Source of the DNA: Sulfopaludibacter sp963815475
Lineage (GTDB): Bacteria > Acidobacteriota > Terriglobia > Bryobacterales > Bryobacteraceae
Assembly: GCA_963815475.1 (NCBI GenBank)
Contig: CAWFHD010000003.1
Coordinates: 4,464,001 to 4,528,000, forward strand
DNA length: 64,000 nucleotides
Direction of reading: 5' to 3'
In this document: piece by piece, positions 53,569 through 62,381 of the stretch
Position numbering within the stretch: the stretch's first letter is position 1
Layout of the letters: every line of letters starts with the position of its first letter
The notes under the pieces: model-generated
What the model saw: the letters and a program-made list of their open reading frames with translations, nothing else
Told to the model about the DNA's origin: nothing
Database searches by the model: none
Translations under genes and position numbers: made by a program

Positions 53569-55404
53569 ATGCGAAAGTACCTCGTAATCCTGGCATTGGC
53601 CGCGGCTGCCCTCCCGCAGATGCGTGCCGCAGCGTTGGTGAACGTTGCAGGCCGCAAGACCACCAGTCTGAACGGTAAGTGGAAGACCATCGTAGATCCT
53701 TATGAAAACGGCTACTACGATTTCCGCATGCAGGAGGACAAGAACGGCTACTTCCGCGATGCCAAGCCGAAGGACAAAAGCGACAAGGTGGAATACGATT
53801 TCGACACTTCCACCCAGCTCGACGTGCCCGGCGACTGGAACTCGCAGCGCGAAGACCTGTTTTTCTACGAGGGCACCGTTTGGTACCGCAAGACCTTCGA
53901 CTATGCGGTAAAGCCCGCGAGTCGCGTCTACCTCTACTTCGGCGCTGCCAATTACGAAGCCATCGTCTATCTGAACGGCGAGAAGCTTGGCACGCACACC
54001 GGCGGATTTACGCCGTTCTCGTTCGAAGTCACCGGCAAGGTCAAGCCGCAGGGAAACTCGGTGGTGGTCAAGGTGGACAATAAGCGCCACCTGGAAGCCG
54101 TGCCCACGCTCAATACCGACTGGTGGAATTATGGCGGCCTGACGCGCGACGTCTCGCTGGTGGAAGTCCCCGCCACCTTCGTGGACGATTACTTCGTGCA
54201 ATTGAAAAAGGGGTCCACCGACACCATCGCAGGCTGGGTGAAGCTGGATGGCTCCAGGCCCCGCCAGCAGGTTGCCCTGCGCATTCCTGAAGCCGGCGTC
54301 ACCACCACTGTGACTACCGACGACAAGGGCTACGCCGAGTTCAACGTCCCCGCGCATCCCGCTCTGTGGTCGCCGGAAAGTCCCAAGCTGTACGACGTCA
54401 CTATCGCGGCCGAAACCGATACCGTGAAGGACCGCATCGGGTTCCGCTCCATCGAGGTGAAGGGCACGGAGATCCTGCTCAATGGCAAACCGGTCTTCCT
54501 GCGCGGCGTGTCGATTCACGAAGAGGCTCCGTTCCGCGGCGGTCGAGCGTATAGCGAAGAAGACGCCCGCACCCTGCTCGGCTGGGCCAAGGAAATGGGC
54601 TGCAACTTCGTGCGGCTGGCGCATTATCCTCACAACGAATACATGCTGCGCGAGGCCGACCGCATGGGGCTGCTGGTCTGGTCGGAGAGTCCCATCTATT
54701 GGATGATCCAGTGGCAGAATCCGCAAACCTGGGCCAACGCCAGCGCCCAGGTGGCCGAGAGCATTACTCGCGATAAGAATCGCGCGGCGGTGATTCTCTG
54801 GTCCGTGGCGAATGAGACGCCGATCACCGATGCCCGCAACGAGTTCCTACGCAAGCTGGCCCATGAGGTGCGCACTCTCGATCCAACACGTCTGGTAACG
54901 GCGGCCATGATGCATCATGAGGTCGCCGGCGCCGGCCAAAACCGCGTCGCCGTGATTGATGATCCGTTCGGCGCCGACGTGGACGTGCTCGGCTGCAACG
55001 AGTACATCGGCTGGTACGACGGCTTGCCCGAGAAGATCGATCGCAGCGAGTGGAAGTCGGCCTACAACAAACCGTTGATCATGAGCGAATTCGGCGCCGA
55101 CGCGCTGTTCGGAATGCATGGCGACGATATGACCCGCTGGTCGGAGGAGTATCAGGAGAACGTCTTCCAGCGCCAGGTGGCCATGCTGAACAAGATCCCG
55201 TTTCTGCGTGGGACCACCCCCTGGGTTCTGATGGATTTTCGCAGCCCCCGTCGCGCCCTGACGAACATCCAGGACTTCTTCAATCGCAAGGGGCTGGTGG
55301 ATCTGCGAGGCGACAAGAAGAAGGCGTTCTACGTCATGCAGGAGTTCTACCGCGAAAAGGCGAACGGTGGCGCTGGTGGTCTTGCCACCGGCGGACCCCG
55401 GTGA
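53569..55404 (+). CDS. Glycoside hydrolase family 2 (beta-glucuronidase-like)
   Basis: A 611-residue exported exo-glycosidase. Signal peptide MRKYLVILALAAAALPQMRA. GH2 sugar-binding jelly roll (about 30-210), Ig-like domain (about 215-310) and TIM barrel (about 310-595) with acid/base Glu in WSVANETPITD and nucleophile Glu in IMSEFGADALFG. The NxK-type region of glucuronidases is not obvious, so beta-galactosidase or -glucuronidase cannot be separated. RBS GAGGAGG. The last dozen residues (GGAGGLATGGPR) are encoded by a GGTGGC-rich palindromic repeat. It is followed by the GH29 gene. Confidence 0.9.
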   Translation: MRKYLVILALAAAALPQMRAAALVNVAGRKTTSLNGKWKTIVDPYENGYYDFRMQEDKNGYFRDAKPKDKSDKVEYDFDTSTQLDVPGDWNSQREDLFFYEGTVWYRKTFDYAVKPASRVYLYFGAANYEAIVYLNGEKLGTHTGGFTPFSFEVTGKVKPQGNSVVVKVDNKRHLEAVPTLNTDWWNYGGLTRDVSLVEVPATFVDDYFVQLKKGSTDTIAGWVKLDGSRPRQQVALRIPEAGVTTTVTTDDKGYAEFNVPAHPALWSPESPKLYDVTIAAETDTVKDRIGFRSIEVKGTEILLNGKPVFLRGVSIHEEAPFRGGRAYSEEDARTLLGWAKEMGCNFVRLAHYPHNEYMLREADRMGLLVWSESPIYWMIQWQNPQTWANASAQVAESITRDKNRAAVILWSVANETPITDARNEFLRKLAHEVRTLDPTRLVTAAMMHHEVAGAGQNRVAVIDDPFGADVDVLGCNEYIGWYDGLPEKIDRSEWKSAYNKPLIMSEFGADALFGMHGDDMTRWSEEYQENVFQRQVAMLNKIPFLRGTTPWVLMDFRSPRRALTNIQDFFNRKGLVDLRGDKKKAFYVMQEFYREKANGGAGGLATGGPR

Positions 55405-55436
55405 ATGACCGCCGGTGGCGAGATCACCGGTGCCAC
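55366..55436. repeat. GGTGGC-type palindromic repeat at the GH2 3' end
   Basis: Overlapping inverted repeats such as CGGTGG...CCACCG (55367-55389) and CCGGTGGC...GGTGCCACC (55413-55436) lie over the GH2 stop and the spacer before the fucosidase gene. They resemble the twin hairpins after the HtrA gene (38305-38364), suggesting a dispersed REP-like element. Confidence 0.5.
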
Positions 55437-55451
55437 CCGTATGATGTACCC

Positions 55452-57071
55452 ATGTTCCGAGTTGCTATCGCCATCTGTCTTCTGGCCGCCGCCGCTTTTG
55501 CCCAACGCGACATTCCTCCCGGTTCGCTCAACAAACCGGAACGCCTGGAATCGTTCCGCGATATGGGCTTCGGCCTCTTCATCCACTGGTCGGTGGATTC
55601 GCAGCTCGGCGTAGTGATCTCGCACTCGCTTGCAGGCGCGGACGAGGCCTACACCGACCGCTTCTTCAACCTCCTGCCTAAGACCTTCAATCCGCGCAAA
55701 TTCTATCCGCAGGATTGGGCCGCGCTAGCCAGGCTCGCTGGCATCCGCTACGTAGTCTTCACCGCCAAGCACCATTCCGGCTTCACCATGTGGGACACTC
55801 GCACCACCGATTTCGGAATCATGCACACGCCGTTCCACCGCGACATCGTGCGCGAAACTTTGGAAGCCTTCAAGTCGCAAGGTATCCGACCAGGCCTCTA
55901 TTTCTCACCGGACGACTTTCACTGGTTGTGGCAGAACCATATCGACGTGCAGCGCAACATCCCCGCCGTCCAGCCGCGCAACAATCCGGGCCTCATGCAA
56001 CTGGACCTCGATCAGGTCCGCGAGCTGATGAGCAACTACGGCCCCATCGACGTGGTCTTCTTCGATGGAGAGCCGCACCAGTTGCGCGACCTCGCGTGGA
56101 AGCTGCAGCCAGACACCGTGGTCACGCGCGGCGCCATTCAGACTCCGGAACTATTCGTTCCGGGAGTGGGCCTTGAAGGCGCGTGGGAGGCCTGTTTCAC
56201 CATGGGCACCTCGTGGCAATACCAGCCGCAGAACGCGACATACAAAACTGGCGGCCAGTTGATCGATCTTTTGATCGAGACGCGCGCCAAGGGCGGCAAC
56301 CTCCTGCTGAATGTCGGCCCCAAGCCCGACGGCGAACTGCCGATCGAACAGGAAGAACGCCTGCGCGAAATCGCACTCTGGATGCAGGTGAATCAGGAGT
56401 CGATCTATGGTGTGCGCCCGTGGGTCATCACCAATGAGCAAGACATCTGGTTCACCAAGGCCAAAAGCGAAAACACCGTTTACGCCATCGTGAAGCAGCA
56501 GCCGCGGTGGGTTCGCGGCCAGTGGCGCGACCTGGTACTAAAGAGCGTGGCGGCCGGCAGCCAGACCAAGGTCAGTGTGCTGGGCCAGAACGGCCGCGTG
56601 CTGGAGTACAGTCCGCAAGTGAATCCGGCGCCCACATTCCACCAGGAGTCCGACGGCCTGCACATCCGCGCCATGTTCACCGCCCGCCTGCAGGACAACA
56701 GCAAATGGCCCAATCCCATCGTCCTGAAGATCACCGATGTCAGGCCGAAGTTTACGCCTCCCAAGCTGGAAACCGGCGGCGCGACGTTCGACGTGGCCGC
56801 GAGGACGGCGACGCTACGGGGCGCGCTGCTCGACATGGGCAAGACCGCCAGCCTCGAAGTCGGCTTTCAGTACCGCAGCATTGTGGGGCTGGATGCCAGC
56901 GACCGCTCCATCCCCTGGCAGGTCGGCCCCTCCACCACGCTCACCGCGCCGGGCCCGTTCGCGCTCACGCTGGCGAATCTGAATCCCGATGGCGTCTACG
57001 AATATCGGGTCTGGGTGAAGCACCCGCTGCTGACCATCTTCGGCGACGAAAAACGGCTGCCCATGCGCTAG
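55452..57071 (+). CDS. Alpha-L-fucosidase (GH29)
   Basis: A 539-residue exported enzyme releasing alpha-linked fucose. ATG 55452 is chosen because it begins the signal peptide MFRVAIAICLLAAAAFAQ; the open frame upstream is only a shadow of the GH2 gene. The GH29 barrel shows GFGLFIHWSVDSQLG, RYVVFTAKHHSGFTMWDT, GLYFSPDDFHW and the nucleophile Asp in IDVVFFDGEPH, then GGNLLLNVGPKPDG. A C-terminal beta-sandwich domain covers about 430-539. With the upstream GH2 enzyme it would strip fucosylated glycans, probably in the periplasm. Confidence 0.93.
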   Translation: MFRVAIAICLLAAAAFAQRDIPPGSLNKPERLESFRDMGFGLFIHWSVDSQLGVVISHSLAGADEAYTDRFFNLLPKTFNPRKFYPQDWAALARLAGIRYVVFTAKHHSGFTMWDTRTTDFGIMHTPFHRDIVRETLEAFKSQGIRPGLYFSPDDFHWLWQNHIDVQRNIPAVQPRNNPGLMQLDLDQVRELMSNYGPIDVVFFDGEPHQLRDLAWKLQPDTVVTRGAIQTPELFVPGVGLEGAWEACFTMGTSWQYQPQNATYKTGGQLIDLLIETRAKGGNLLLNVGPKPDGELPIEQEERLREIALWMQVNQESIYGVRPWVITNEQDIWFTKAKSENTVYAIVKQQPRWVRGQWRDLVLKSVAAGSQTKVSVLGQNGRVLEYSPQVNPAPTFHQESDGLHIRAMFTARLQDNSKWPNPIVLKITDVRPKFTPPKLETGGATFDVAARTATLRGALLDMGKTASLEVGFQYRSIVGLDASDRSIPWQVGPSTTLTAPGPFALTLANLNPDGVYEYRVWVKHPLLTIFGDEKRLPMR

Positions 57072-57093
57072 CAGTTTTATCCCGCTAGCATTC

Positions 57094-58269
57094 CTACTGG
57101 AACAATTGCGGCGCGAATTCGTTCAGATAATTCCGCCAATTGACCCAGGTATGGGCGCCCGGGCTTTCATGGAAGCTCGCTTCGAAGCCGTGTTTCTTGA
57201 GCATCTCGACGGTCGATTTGCTATTCGTGATCAGCGAATCTTTTTCGCCGGTGCTGAACCACACTAGCTTCAATCCCTTCTTGAGGCCCGCGTTGTCCAG
57301 CGTGGCAGTGTGTTCTTTCTCCCAGTCGCCCGCCCCGCCGCGTCCCAGAATGCCGGAGCTGTAGACGCCGATATAAGCGAATTGATCCAGGTGCGAGAAC
57401 GCGATATTGAGGGTTTGGCTGCCACCCATCGAGAGGCCCGCGATAGCGCGGTGCTGTCTTCCCGAGAGCACGCGATAGTGCTTGTCCACGTAGGGCATGA
57501 TGTCGGTGACGAAGTCCTCCAGGAACTCATCGGGAGGCCGTGCGGCTGGAGCGGCGTCGGCGGCTCCGGTCGCCGGCGCAGCGGCGCGACCTCCGCCCTG
57601 GGTGAGACTGGTATGGCCCGCCGGCATCACCACCACCATCGGTTTAGCCTTTCCCGCCGCGATGAGGTTATCCAGGATGAAGCCGGCGCGTCCTTCCGAC
57701 GTCCACGATTCATCGCTGTCGCCCGCGCCGTGCAGCAGGTAGAACACGGGGTACTTCTGTTGGCCCGACTCATAGCCTGGCGGTGTGTAGATGTGCATGC
57801 GCCGGTCCTTGCCGAGCGCGGTGGAGTAGTAATCCACTGCCGCGACGGCCCCGTGCGGCGCCTTTTTGCTGTCCATGAAATCGGCGCCCGGAACGTAGAC
57901 CATGCTCCACAGGGTGTTGTTCGACTGGCTATATGCGGGGTTGCGCGGGTCCACTACGCCAACGCCATCCACGACGAAGACGTAGCGGTAAGCGCCGGGA
58001 TCGATCGGTCCGACGGTGGCTTCCCACACGCCGTTTTCGCCCTTGGCGAATTGCGGCTGTCCCTGCTGCAGACCCTGGATATCGCCGGCGCGCAGAGTAA
58101 CCGTCTGCGCCTGCGGAGCCAGAATGCGGAAGACGACATGGCAGTCGGCCTGCACCTCGGGTGAGACTACCTGCGGACCTTGCGGTCCACGACCACCACG
58201 TCCCGGCGCGGGAGGCTGGGCAAACGAGGCCGCCGACAAAAGCAAAGCAACGAAGCAAGTGCGTGTCAT
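57094..58269 (-). CDS. Secreted esterase, CE1/enterochelin-esterase-like
   Basis: A 391-residue exported alpha/beta hydrolase. Signal peptide after ATG 58269 (CFVALLLSAASFAQ), then an N-terminal Ig-like CBM48-type domain (about 40-130: VVFRILAPQAQTVTLRAGDI) and the esterase domain with YPVFYLLHGAGDSDESW, nucleophile GLSMGGSQTLNIAF and a final His in SPGAHTWVNWRNYL. The layout fits feruloyl or acetyl-xylan esterases (CE1/Esterase D). A Gly/Ala/Pro-rich insert lies near residue 235. It converges on the fucosidase gene, so these may share a glycan substrate. Confidence 0.9.
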   Translation of the reverse strand: MTRTCFVALLLSAASFAQPPAPGRGGRGPQGPQVVSPEVQADCHVVFRILAPQAQTVTLRAGDIQGLQQGQPQFAKGENGVWEATVGPIDPGAYRYVFVVDGVGVVDPRNPAYSQSNNTLWSMVYVPGADFMDSKKAPHGAVAAVDYYSTALGKDRRMHIYTPPGYESGQQKYPVFYLLHGAGDSDESWTSEGRAGFILDNLIAAGKAKPMVVVMPAGHTSLTQGGGRAAAPATGAADAAPAARPPDEFLEDFVTDIMPYVDKHYRVLSGRQHRAIAGLSMGGSQTLNIAFSHLDQFAYIGVYSSGILGRGGAGDWEKEHTATLDNAGLKKGLKLVWFSTGEKDSLITNSKSTVEMLKKHGFEASFHESPGAHTWVNWRNYLNEFAPQLFQ

Positions 58270-58434
58270 AGGACGAAGGTATATCACACCGCACTGCCGA
58301 GCGGGGGAATTGGGGAGCGACCCGAGGCTTAGTCCTACCCTCCAACCCCTGCCACGCCGCATTCTCAGCGCTGACGAATGATTTCTGGTTAAACTAAAAG
58401 GCTAGGCAGGACTTCCCGTTTTGAGACCTCCGGC

Positions 58435-59307
58435 ATGTACAACTTTCGCTTCCTGCCATCCACGCCGAGCTTGGACGCCGCCGGGATTATCGACATCCTG
58501 GTGGTGGCGTTCCTCGTTTATCAGTGCCTGATGGTGGTGCGCGGAACGCGCGCCGGCCCCATTCTCCTTGGTATTCTCATCATGGTCTCGCTGTACGCGG
58601 TCTCCCTCTGGGCGGGCCTCGAAGCCACGCGAACCCTCCTCAGCTTCATTGTTCCCTTCATCGGGTTAGCAGTCATCGTGCTATTTCAATCCGAGATTCG
58701 CCGTACCCTGGCGCGCCTCGGCCGCAAGCGCTGGCTGGGTCTGGCCAGCGGATATCATGCGCCCGATTCCAGCGAGATCATACTCGCGATCGAACAGTTC
58801 GCCCAGACACAGACCGGCGCCCTGATCGTGCTGGAACGGGACATCGGGCTGCGCACCTTCATCGAAAGCGGCGTCCGCCTGGACGCCCAGCTCTCGCGCG
58901 ATCTCCTGCTTTCGATCTTTACTCCCGGCCCGCCGCTGCACGATGGCGCGGTGATCGTGCAGAAGGACCGGATCGCCGCCGCCGCCTGCTTCCTACCGCT
59001 CACCCTGAATCCCACGCTGTCGCGCCAACTGGGCACGCGCCATCGCGCCGCCATCGGGATTACCGAGGAGACGGATTGCCTGTCGCTGGTGGTTTCCGAA
59101 GAGACCGGCCGCATCTCGATCGCGGCATTCGGCGAACTGGTGCAGGGCCTCTCGATCGCGGAGGTGGTGGAGCGCATCAATCGCCACTTTGGGGTGGACC
59201 GCCCGGGGGATATAACCCACGATGAGTTCCCCGCCGACATTCCGCTATCGCAGCCAACCAACGCGGCGTCCGCGGAACCGCGGCAGGAGCGGGTGAACCG
59301 TCCATGA
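58435..59307 (+). CDS. cdaA: Diadenylate cyclase
   Basis: A 290-residue membrane-bound enzyme making the second messenger c-di-AMP from two ATP. Three N-terminal transmembrane helices (about 18-95) precede the DAC domain with the catalytic motifs PPLHDGAVIV (DGA) and LGTRHRAAIG (RHR). It is the first gene of the classical cdaA-cdaR-glmM operon; the next ATG overlaps its end by four bases. c-di-AMP would control osmolyte and potassium transport and cell-wall homeostasis. The C-terminal tail is longer and charged. Confidence 0.96.
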   Translation: MYNFRFLPSTPSLDAAGIIDILVVAFLVYQCLMVVRGTRAGPILLGILIMVSLYAVSLWAGLEATRTLLSFIVPFIGLAVIVLFQSEIRRTLARLGRKRWLGLASGYHAPDSSEIILAIEQFAQTQTGALIVLERDIGLRTFIESGVRLDAQLSRDLLLSIFTPGPPLHDGAVIVQKDRIAAAACFLPLTLNPTLSRQLGTRHRAAIGITEETDCLSLVVSEETGRISIAAFGELVQGLSIAEVVERINRHFGVDRPGDITHDEFPADIPLSQPTNAASAEPRQERVNRP

Positions 59308-59972
59308 AACTTCTGAAGTGGTTACGCGGCCTGCTGTTGGATAACTTCGCCTGGAAGTTGCTCTCAGTCATCATCGCGGTTGCCATATGGGTGCTGGTTG
59401 CCAGCGAGCCCGAACTGGGCGCTTCCACGCCCGCGCGCCTGGAGTTCCGCAATCTGCCGGACGAGTACGAGATCGCCGCTCAGTCCGCCAGCGAAGTGTC
59501 GCTCGAACTCCGAGGTCCCTCCGGCGTTTTACGCAGCATCGGCGATGGCGCCCGCCCGCTGGTGATCCTCGACATGGCGGGCATCACCCCCGGCGAGCAC
59601 ACGTTCCCTATCGGCAACGCCAACGTGCAACTCAACCGGCGCGTGCACCTGATGCGTGCCATTCCTTCCGAAGTGCGCTTCGAATTTGAACGGCGCATGG
59701 TGCGCAACGTGCCGGTGCGCGCGCGCGTCTCGGGTGAAGGGCATAACGGTTACATCGTAGCCAAAATCGAAACGCAGCCAGCCGAACTCACGATTGTGGG
59801 GCCGTCTACCCACGTAGCCGGAGTGGAGGTGGCCATCACCGATCCCGTGGATGTTTCGAACGTGGTCGCGGTCAAGGAATTTCACGTGAATGCATTTATC
59901 GGCGACCCGTACGTTCGCCTTCGATCGTCGCCAACCGTCGCGGTGACTGTCACAATGAAGAAAGTGCGGTAG
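59304..59972 (+). CDS. cdaR: CdaR-like YbbR-domain protein
   Basis: A 222-residue membrane-anchored regulator of the diadenylate cyclase. One N-terminal helix (about 13-32, KLLSVIIAVAIWVLVASEPE) is followed by two YbbR domains outside the membrane (about 40-130 and 135-222; VSLELRGPSGVLRSIGDG, LTIVGPSTHVAGVEVAI). It overlaps cdaA by four bases (ATGA), indicating coupled translation. There are only two YbbR repeats, fewer than in Firmicutes CdaR. Confidence 0.92.
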   Translation: MKLLKWLRGLLLDNFAWKLLSVIIAVAIWVLVASEPELGASTPARLEFRNLPDEYEIAAQSASEVSLELRGPSGVLRSIGDGARPLVILDMAGITPGEHTFPIGNANVQLNRRVHLMRAIPSEVRFEFERRMVRNVPVRARVSGEGHNGYIVAKIETQPAELTIVGPSTHVAGVEVAITDPVDVSNVVAVKEFHVNAFIGDPYVRLRSSPTVAVTVTMKKVR

Positions 59973-60017
59973 CTGCCGTCGGTCGCCGTTCGGCAGAATC
60001 TCGGAACAGGAGTTATT

Positions 60018-61355
60018 TTGGGAAAGCAATTATTCGGCACGGATGGAATTCGCGGAGTTGCCGGGGAGTACCCGCTCGAGCCGGCCACCATTTATGCGTT
60101 CGGCATTGCTCTGGGCGATGACGCCAAAGCTCATCATGCCGACCCCGAGATTCTCATTGGCGCCGACACGCGCGAATCGTGTCCGTGGATTGCCGCGATG
60201 GTGGCCGGCGGCCTCGCCAGCCGCGGCGTGCGCGTGCGCTATGCCGGCGTGATCACCACGCCCGGGGTGGCGTATTTGACGCGAATGGGCACTTTCGCCG
60301 CCGGTGTGATGATTTCGGCTTCGCACAATCCGTATCACGACAACGGCCTCAAGGTCTTCGGCCACTCCGGTTTCAAGCTGCCCGATGCCGAAGAGCACAC
60401 CATTGAGCAGGAGATTCTGCGCCTGCGCGAGCAGGTGACGCCGCAGCCGGCCAAATTGACCGTGGATGAGACACTCGATCGGCAATACCTCGAATTCCTG
60501 ATCTCCACAGTTGCCGTGCGCTTCGATGGCTTCAAGCTGGCGGTGGACTGCGGGAATGGCGCGGCCTATCGGCTGGCGCCCGAGCTTTTCAGACGTCTTG
60601 GTGGCGAGGTGGTGGCGGTATGTACCGAGCCCAACGGCCAGAACATCAATCAGGGTTGCGGCGCGCTGCATCTGGAGAATCTTCAGAAGGAGGTGGCCGC
60701 TCACCATGCCGATTTCGGTGTAGCTTTCGACGGCGATGCGGACCGCGCCATGTTCGTGGCGCGCAGCGGCAAGGTGGTGAATGGCGATGGTGTGCTGCTG
60801 GCCGCCGCTCGCGCGCTCAAGGCCGACGGGCATCTGCCCAACGGGGCCGTAGTTTCCACCGTGATGGCGAATCTCGGGCTCGAAAAGGCGCTCGGCCGCA
60901 ACGGGATTCAAATGCTGCGCACGGCGGTCGGCGACAAGTATGTGCTGGAGGAAATGGAGCGGTTGAGCGCGCCTCTAGGCGGCGAGCAATCAGGCCACGT
61001 GATTTTTCGCGAGTACGCTACCACCGGAGATGGTATGTTGACGGCGCTGCGGGTCTTTGAGATCGCGCGCAAGTCCGGCGTCGGCCTCGACGAGTTGACC
61101 GCCGATTTGGAAGTGTACCCGCAGAAACTGGTCAATGTGCGCGTCCGCGAGAAGAAGGCCCTCACCGACGTTCCGGCGGTGGCTCACGAAATTCGCCAGG
61201 TGGAAGAGGCGTTTGCCGGCGCCGGTCGCGTCCTGGTGCGCTTCTCCGGCACCGAGCCGTTAGCTCGCGTGATGGTGGAAGGGCCCGATGCCGAACAGGT
61301 GGACCGCTTCAGCGCACAGATCGCAGCGGCCATCCAAAGGGAGATGGGAGTGTAG
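60018..61355 (+). CDS. glmM: Phosphoglucosamine mutase
   Basis: A 445-residue cytosolic enzyme converting glucosamine-6-phosphate to glucosamine-1-phosphate for peptidoglycan and LPS. Motifs: FGTDGIRGVAG, phosphoserine loop MISASHNPYHDNGLKVFG, metal site FDGDADRAMFV, sugar loop GEQSGH and phosphate loop RFSGTEPLARVMVEG. It begins with TTG 60018, supported by AGGAG nine bases upstream. It is the third gene of the cdaA operon; CdaA is known to bind and be regulated by GlmM in other bacteria. Confidence 0.96.
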   Translation: MGKQLFGTDGIRGVAGEYPLEPATIYAFGIALGDDAKAHHADPEILIGADTRESCPWIAAMVAGGLASRGVRVRYAGVITTPGVAYLTRMGTFAAGVMISASHNPYHDNGLKVFGHSGFKLPDAEEHTIEQEILRLREQVTPQPAKLTVDETLDRQYLEFLISTVAVRFDGFKLAVDCGNGAAYRLAPELFRRLGGEVVAVCTEPNGQNINQGCGALHLENLQKEVAAHHADFGVAFDGDADRAMFVARSGKVVNGDGVLLAAARALKADGHLPNGAVVSTVMANLGLEKALGRNGIQMLRTAVGDKYVLEEMERLSAPLGGEQSGHVIFREYATTGDGMLTALRVFEIARKSGVGLDELTADLEVYPQKLVNVRVREKKALTDVPAVAHEIRQVEEAFAGAGRVLVRFSGTEPLARVMVEGPDAEQVDRFSAQIAAAIQREMGV

Positions 61356-61374
61356 CTGGGCCGGTCCACGCTCC

Positions 61375-62277
61375 ATGCGGAGATCTCGTCTTTACTACAC
61401 CGACCATTGCCCCATCCCTCTGCCGGCCGGGCACAAGTTTCCCATCGCCAAGTACGCCATGCTTCGGGAAGCTTTGACGGCGGAGGGCGCCTGCGATCTT
61501 GTGCCTGCTCCACTGGCCGACCCCGCCGATATTGAGCTGGCCCACGATGCCTCCTATGTTCGCGCATTTTTGTCGGGCTCGCTCGATCCGGCGGCCATAC
61601 GCCGCATCGGATTTCCGTGGTCGGAGGCGTTGGTTCGCCGCACGTTGGCCTCGGCAGGCGGCACTCTTGCCGCAGCCTCCGACGCGTTGGCTTACGGATT
61701 CGGCGGCAATCTGGCGGGCGGAACCCATCACGCTTTTCGTGCGGAGGGCTCGGGCTTTTGTGTCTTCAACGATATCGCCATCGCCATCCGAAAACTCGGC
61801 CGCCGCGCGGCCGTCGTCGATCTGGACGTACATCAAGGCGATGGCACGGCGGCCATCTTCGAAGACGACCCCGCCGTGTTCACACTCTCCATTCATGGAG
61901 AGAAAAACTTTCCCTTTCGAAAGCAGCGCAGCAAACTCGACATCGGCCTGCCCGATGGCACAAACGATAGGAAGTATTTACTAGTACTGGCGGATGCGCT
62001 GCCCCACATAGTGATGTTTCGCCCCGAAATTCTCTTCTATCAATCTGGCGTCGACGGCTTGTCCGGAGACCGGCTGGGTCGCCTGGGGCTATCCTTCGAA
62101 GGGCTCCGCCGGCGCGATAGCATGGTCTTTGAGATGAGTGATTTACAGCGGATCCCGCTGGTTCTTACGTTGGGCGGAGGTTATGCCGACCCAATATCCC
62201 GAACGGTCGAAGCCCATCGAAATACCTACCTGGCAGCATTAAACCTTTTTAATCAACGTGCAACGTTTTGCGCTTGA
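61375..62277 (+). CDS. Histone-deacetylase-family amidohydrolase
   Basis: A 300-residue zinc-dependent deacetylase of the class II/AcuC-like bacterial group. Motifs: GGTHHAFRAEGSGFCVFNDI (catalytic His pair), VVDLDVHQGDGTAAIF (zinc Asp/His), FYQSGVDGLSGDRLGRL (second zinc Asp) and LTLGGGYAD. ATG 61375 starts at MRRSRLYYTDHCPIPLP, the normal family N-terminus. It lies 19 bases after glmM and probably belongs to the same transcript, which ends at the hairpin 62345-62381. Substrate (acetyl-polyamine, acetyl-lysine) unknown. Confidence 0.9.
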   Translation: MRRSRLYYTDHCPIPLPAGHKFPIAKYAMLREALTAEGACDLVPAPLADPADIELAHDASYVRAFLSGSLDPAAIRRIGFPWSEALVRRTLASAGGTLAAASDALAYGFGGNLAGGTHHAFRAEGSGFCVFNDIAIAIRKLGRRAAVVDLDVHQGDGTAAIFEDDPAVFTLSIHGEKNFPFRKQRSKLDIGLPDGTNDRKYLLVLADALPHIVMFRPEILFYQSGVDGLSGDRLGRLGLSFEGLRRRDSMVFEMSDLQRIPLVLTLGGGYADPISRTVEAHRNTYLAALNLFNQRATFCA

Positions 62278-62344
62278 ATAGCGTCTTTTAGTGTGTAGGG
62301 TATTTGCGAGTGGTGTCGCGGGCACTCGGTTTCCCGCGAACCTG

Positions 62345-62381
62345 CCGGCGGATGTTTTCCTCCGAGCGTCCGCCGGTTTTT
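62345..62381 (+). terminator. Rho-independent terminator after the HDAC-like gene
   Basis: CCGGCGGA (62345-62352) pairs with TCCGCCGG (62369-62376), followed by TTTTT. This is a textbook intrinsic terminator for the rightward operon; it touches the stop of the convergent FkbM gene. Confidence 0.8.

Noticed and set aside
53488..54726. 412-codon minus-strand frame opposite the GH2 gene
   Set aside because: Antisense shadow; the GH2 catalytic residues fix the coding strand.
61288..61374. Longer N-terminus for the HDAC-like protein starting inside glmM
   Set aside because: The extra 29 residues are out-of-frame glmM; the family N-terminus begins at 61375.
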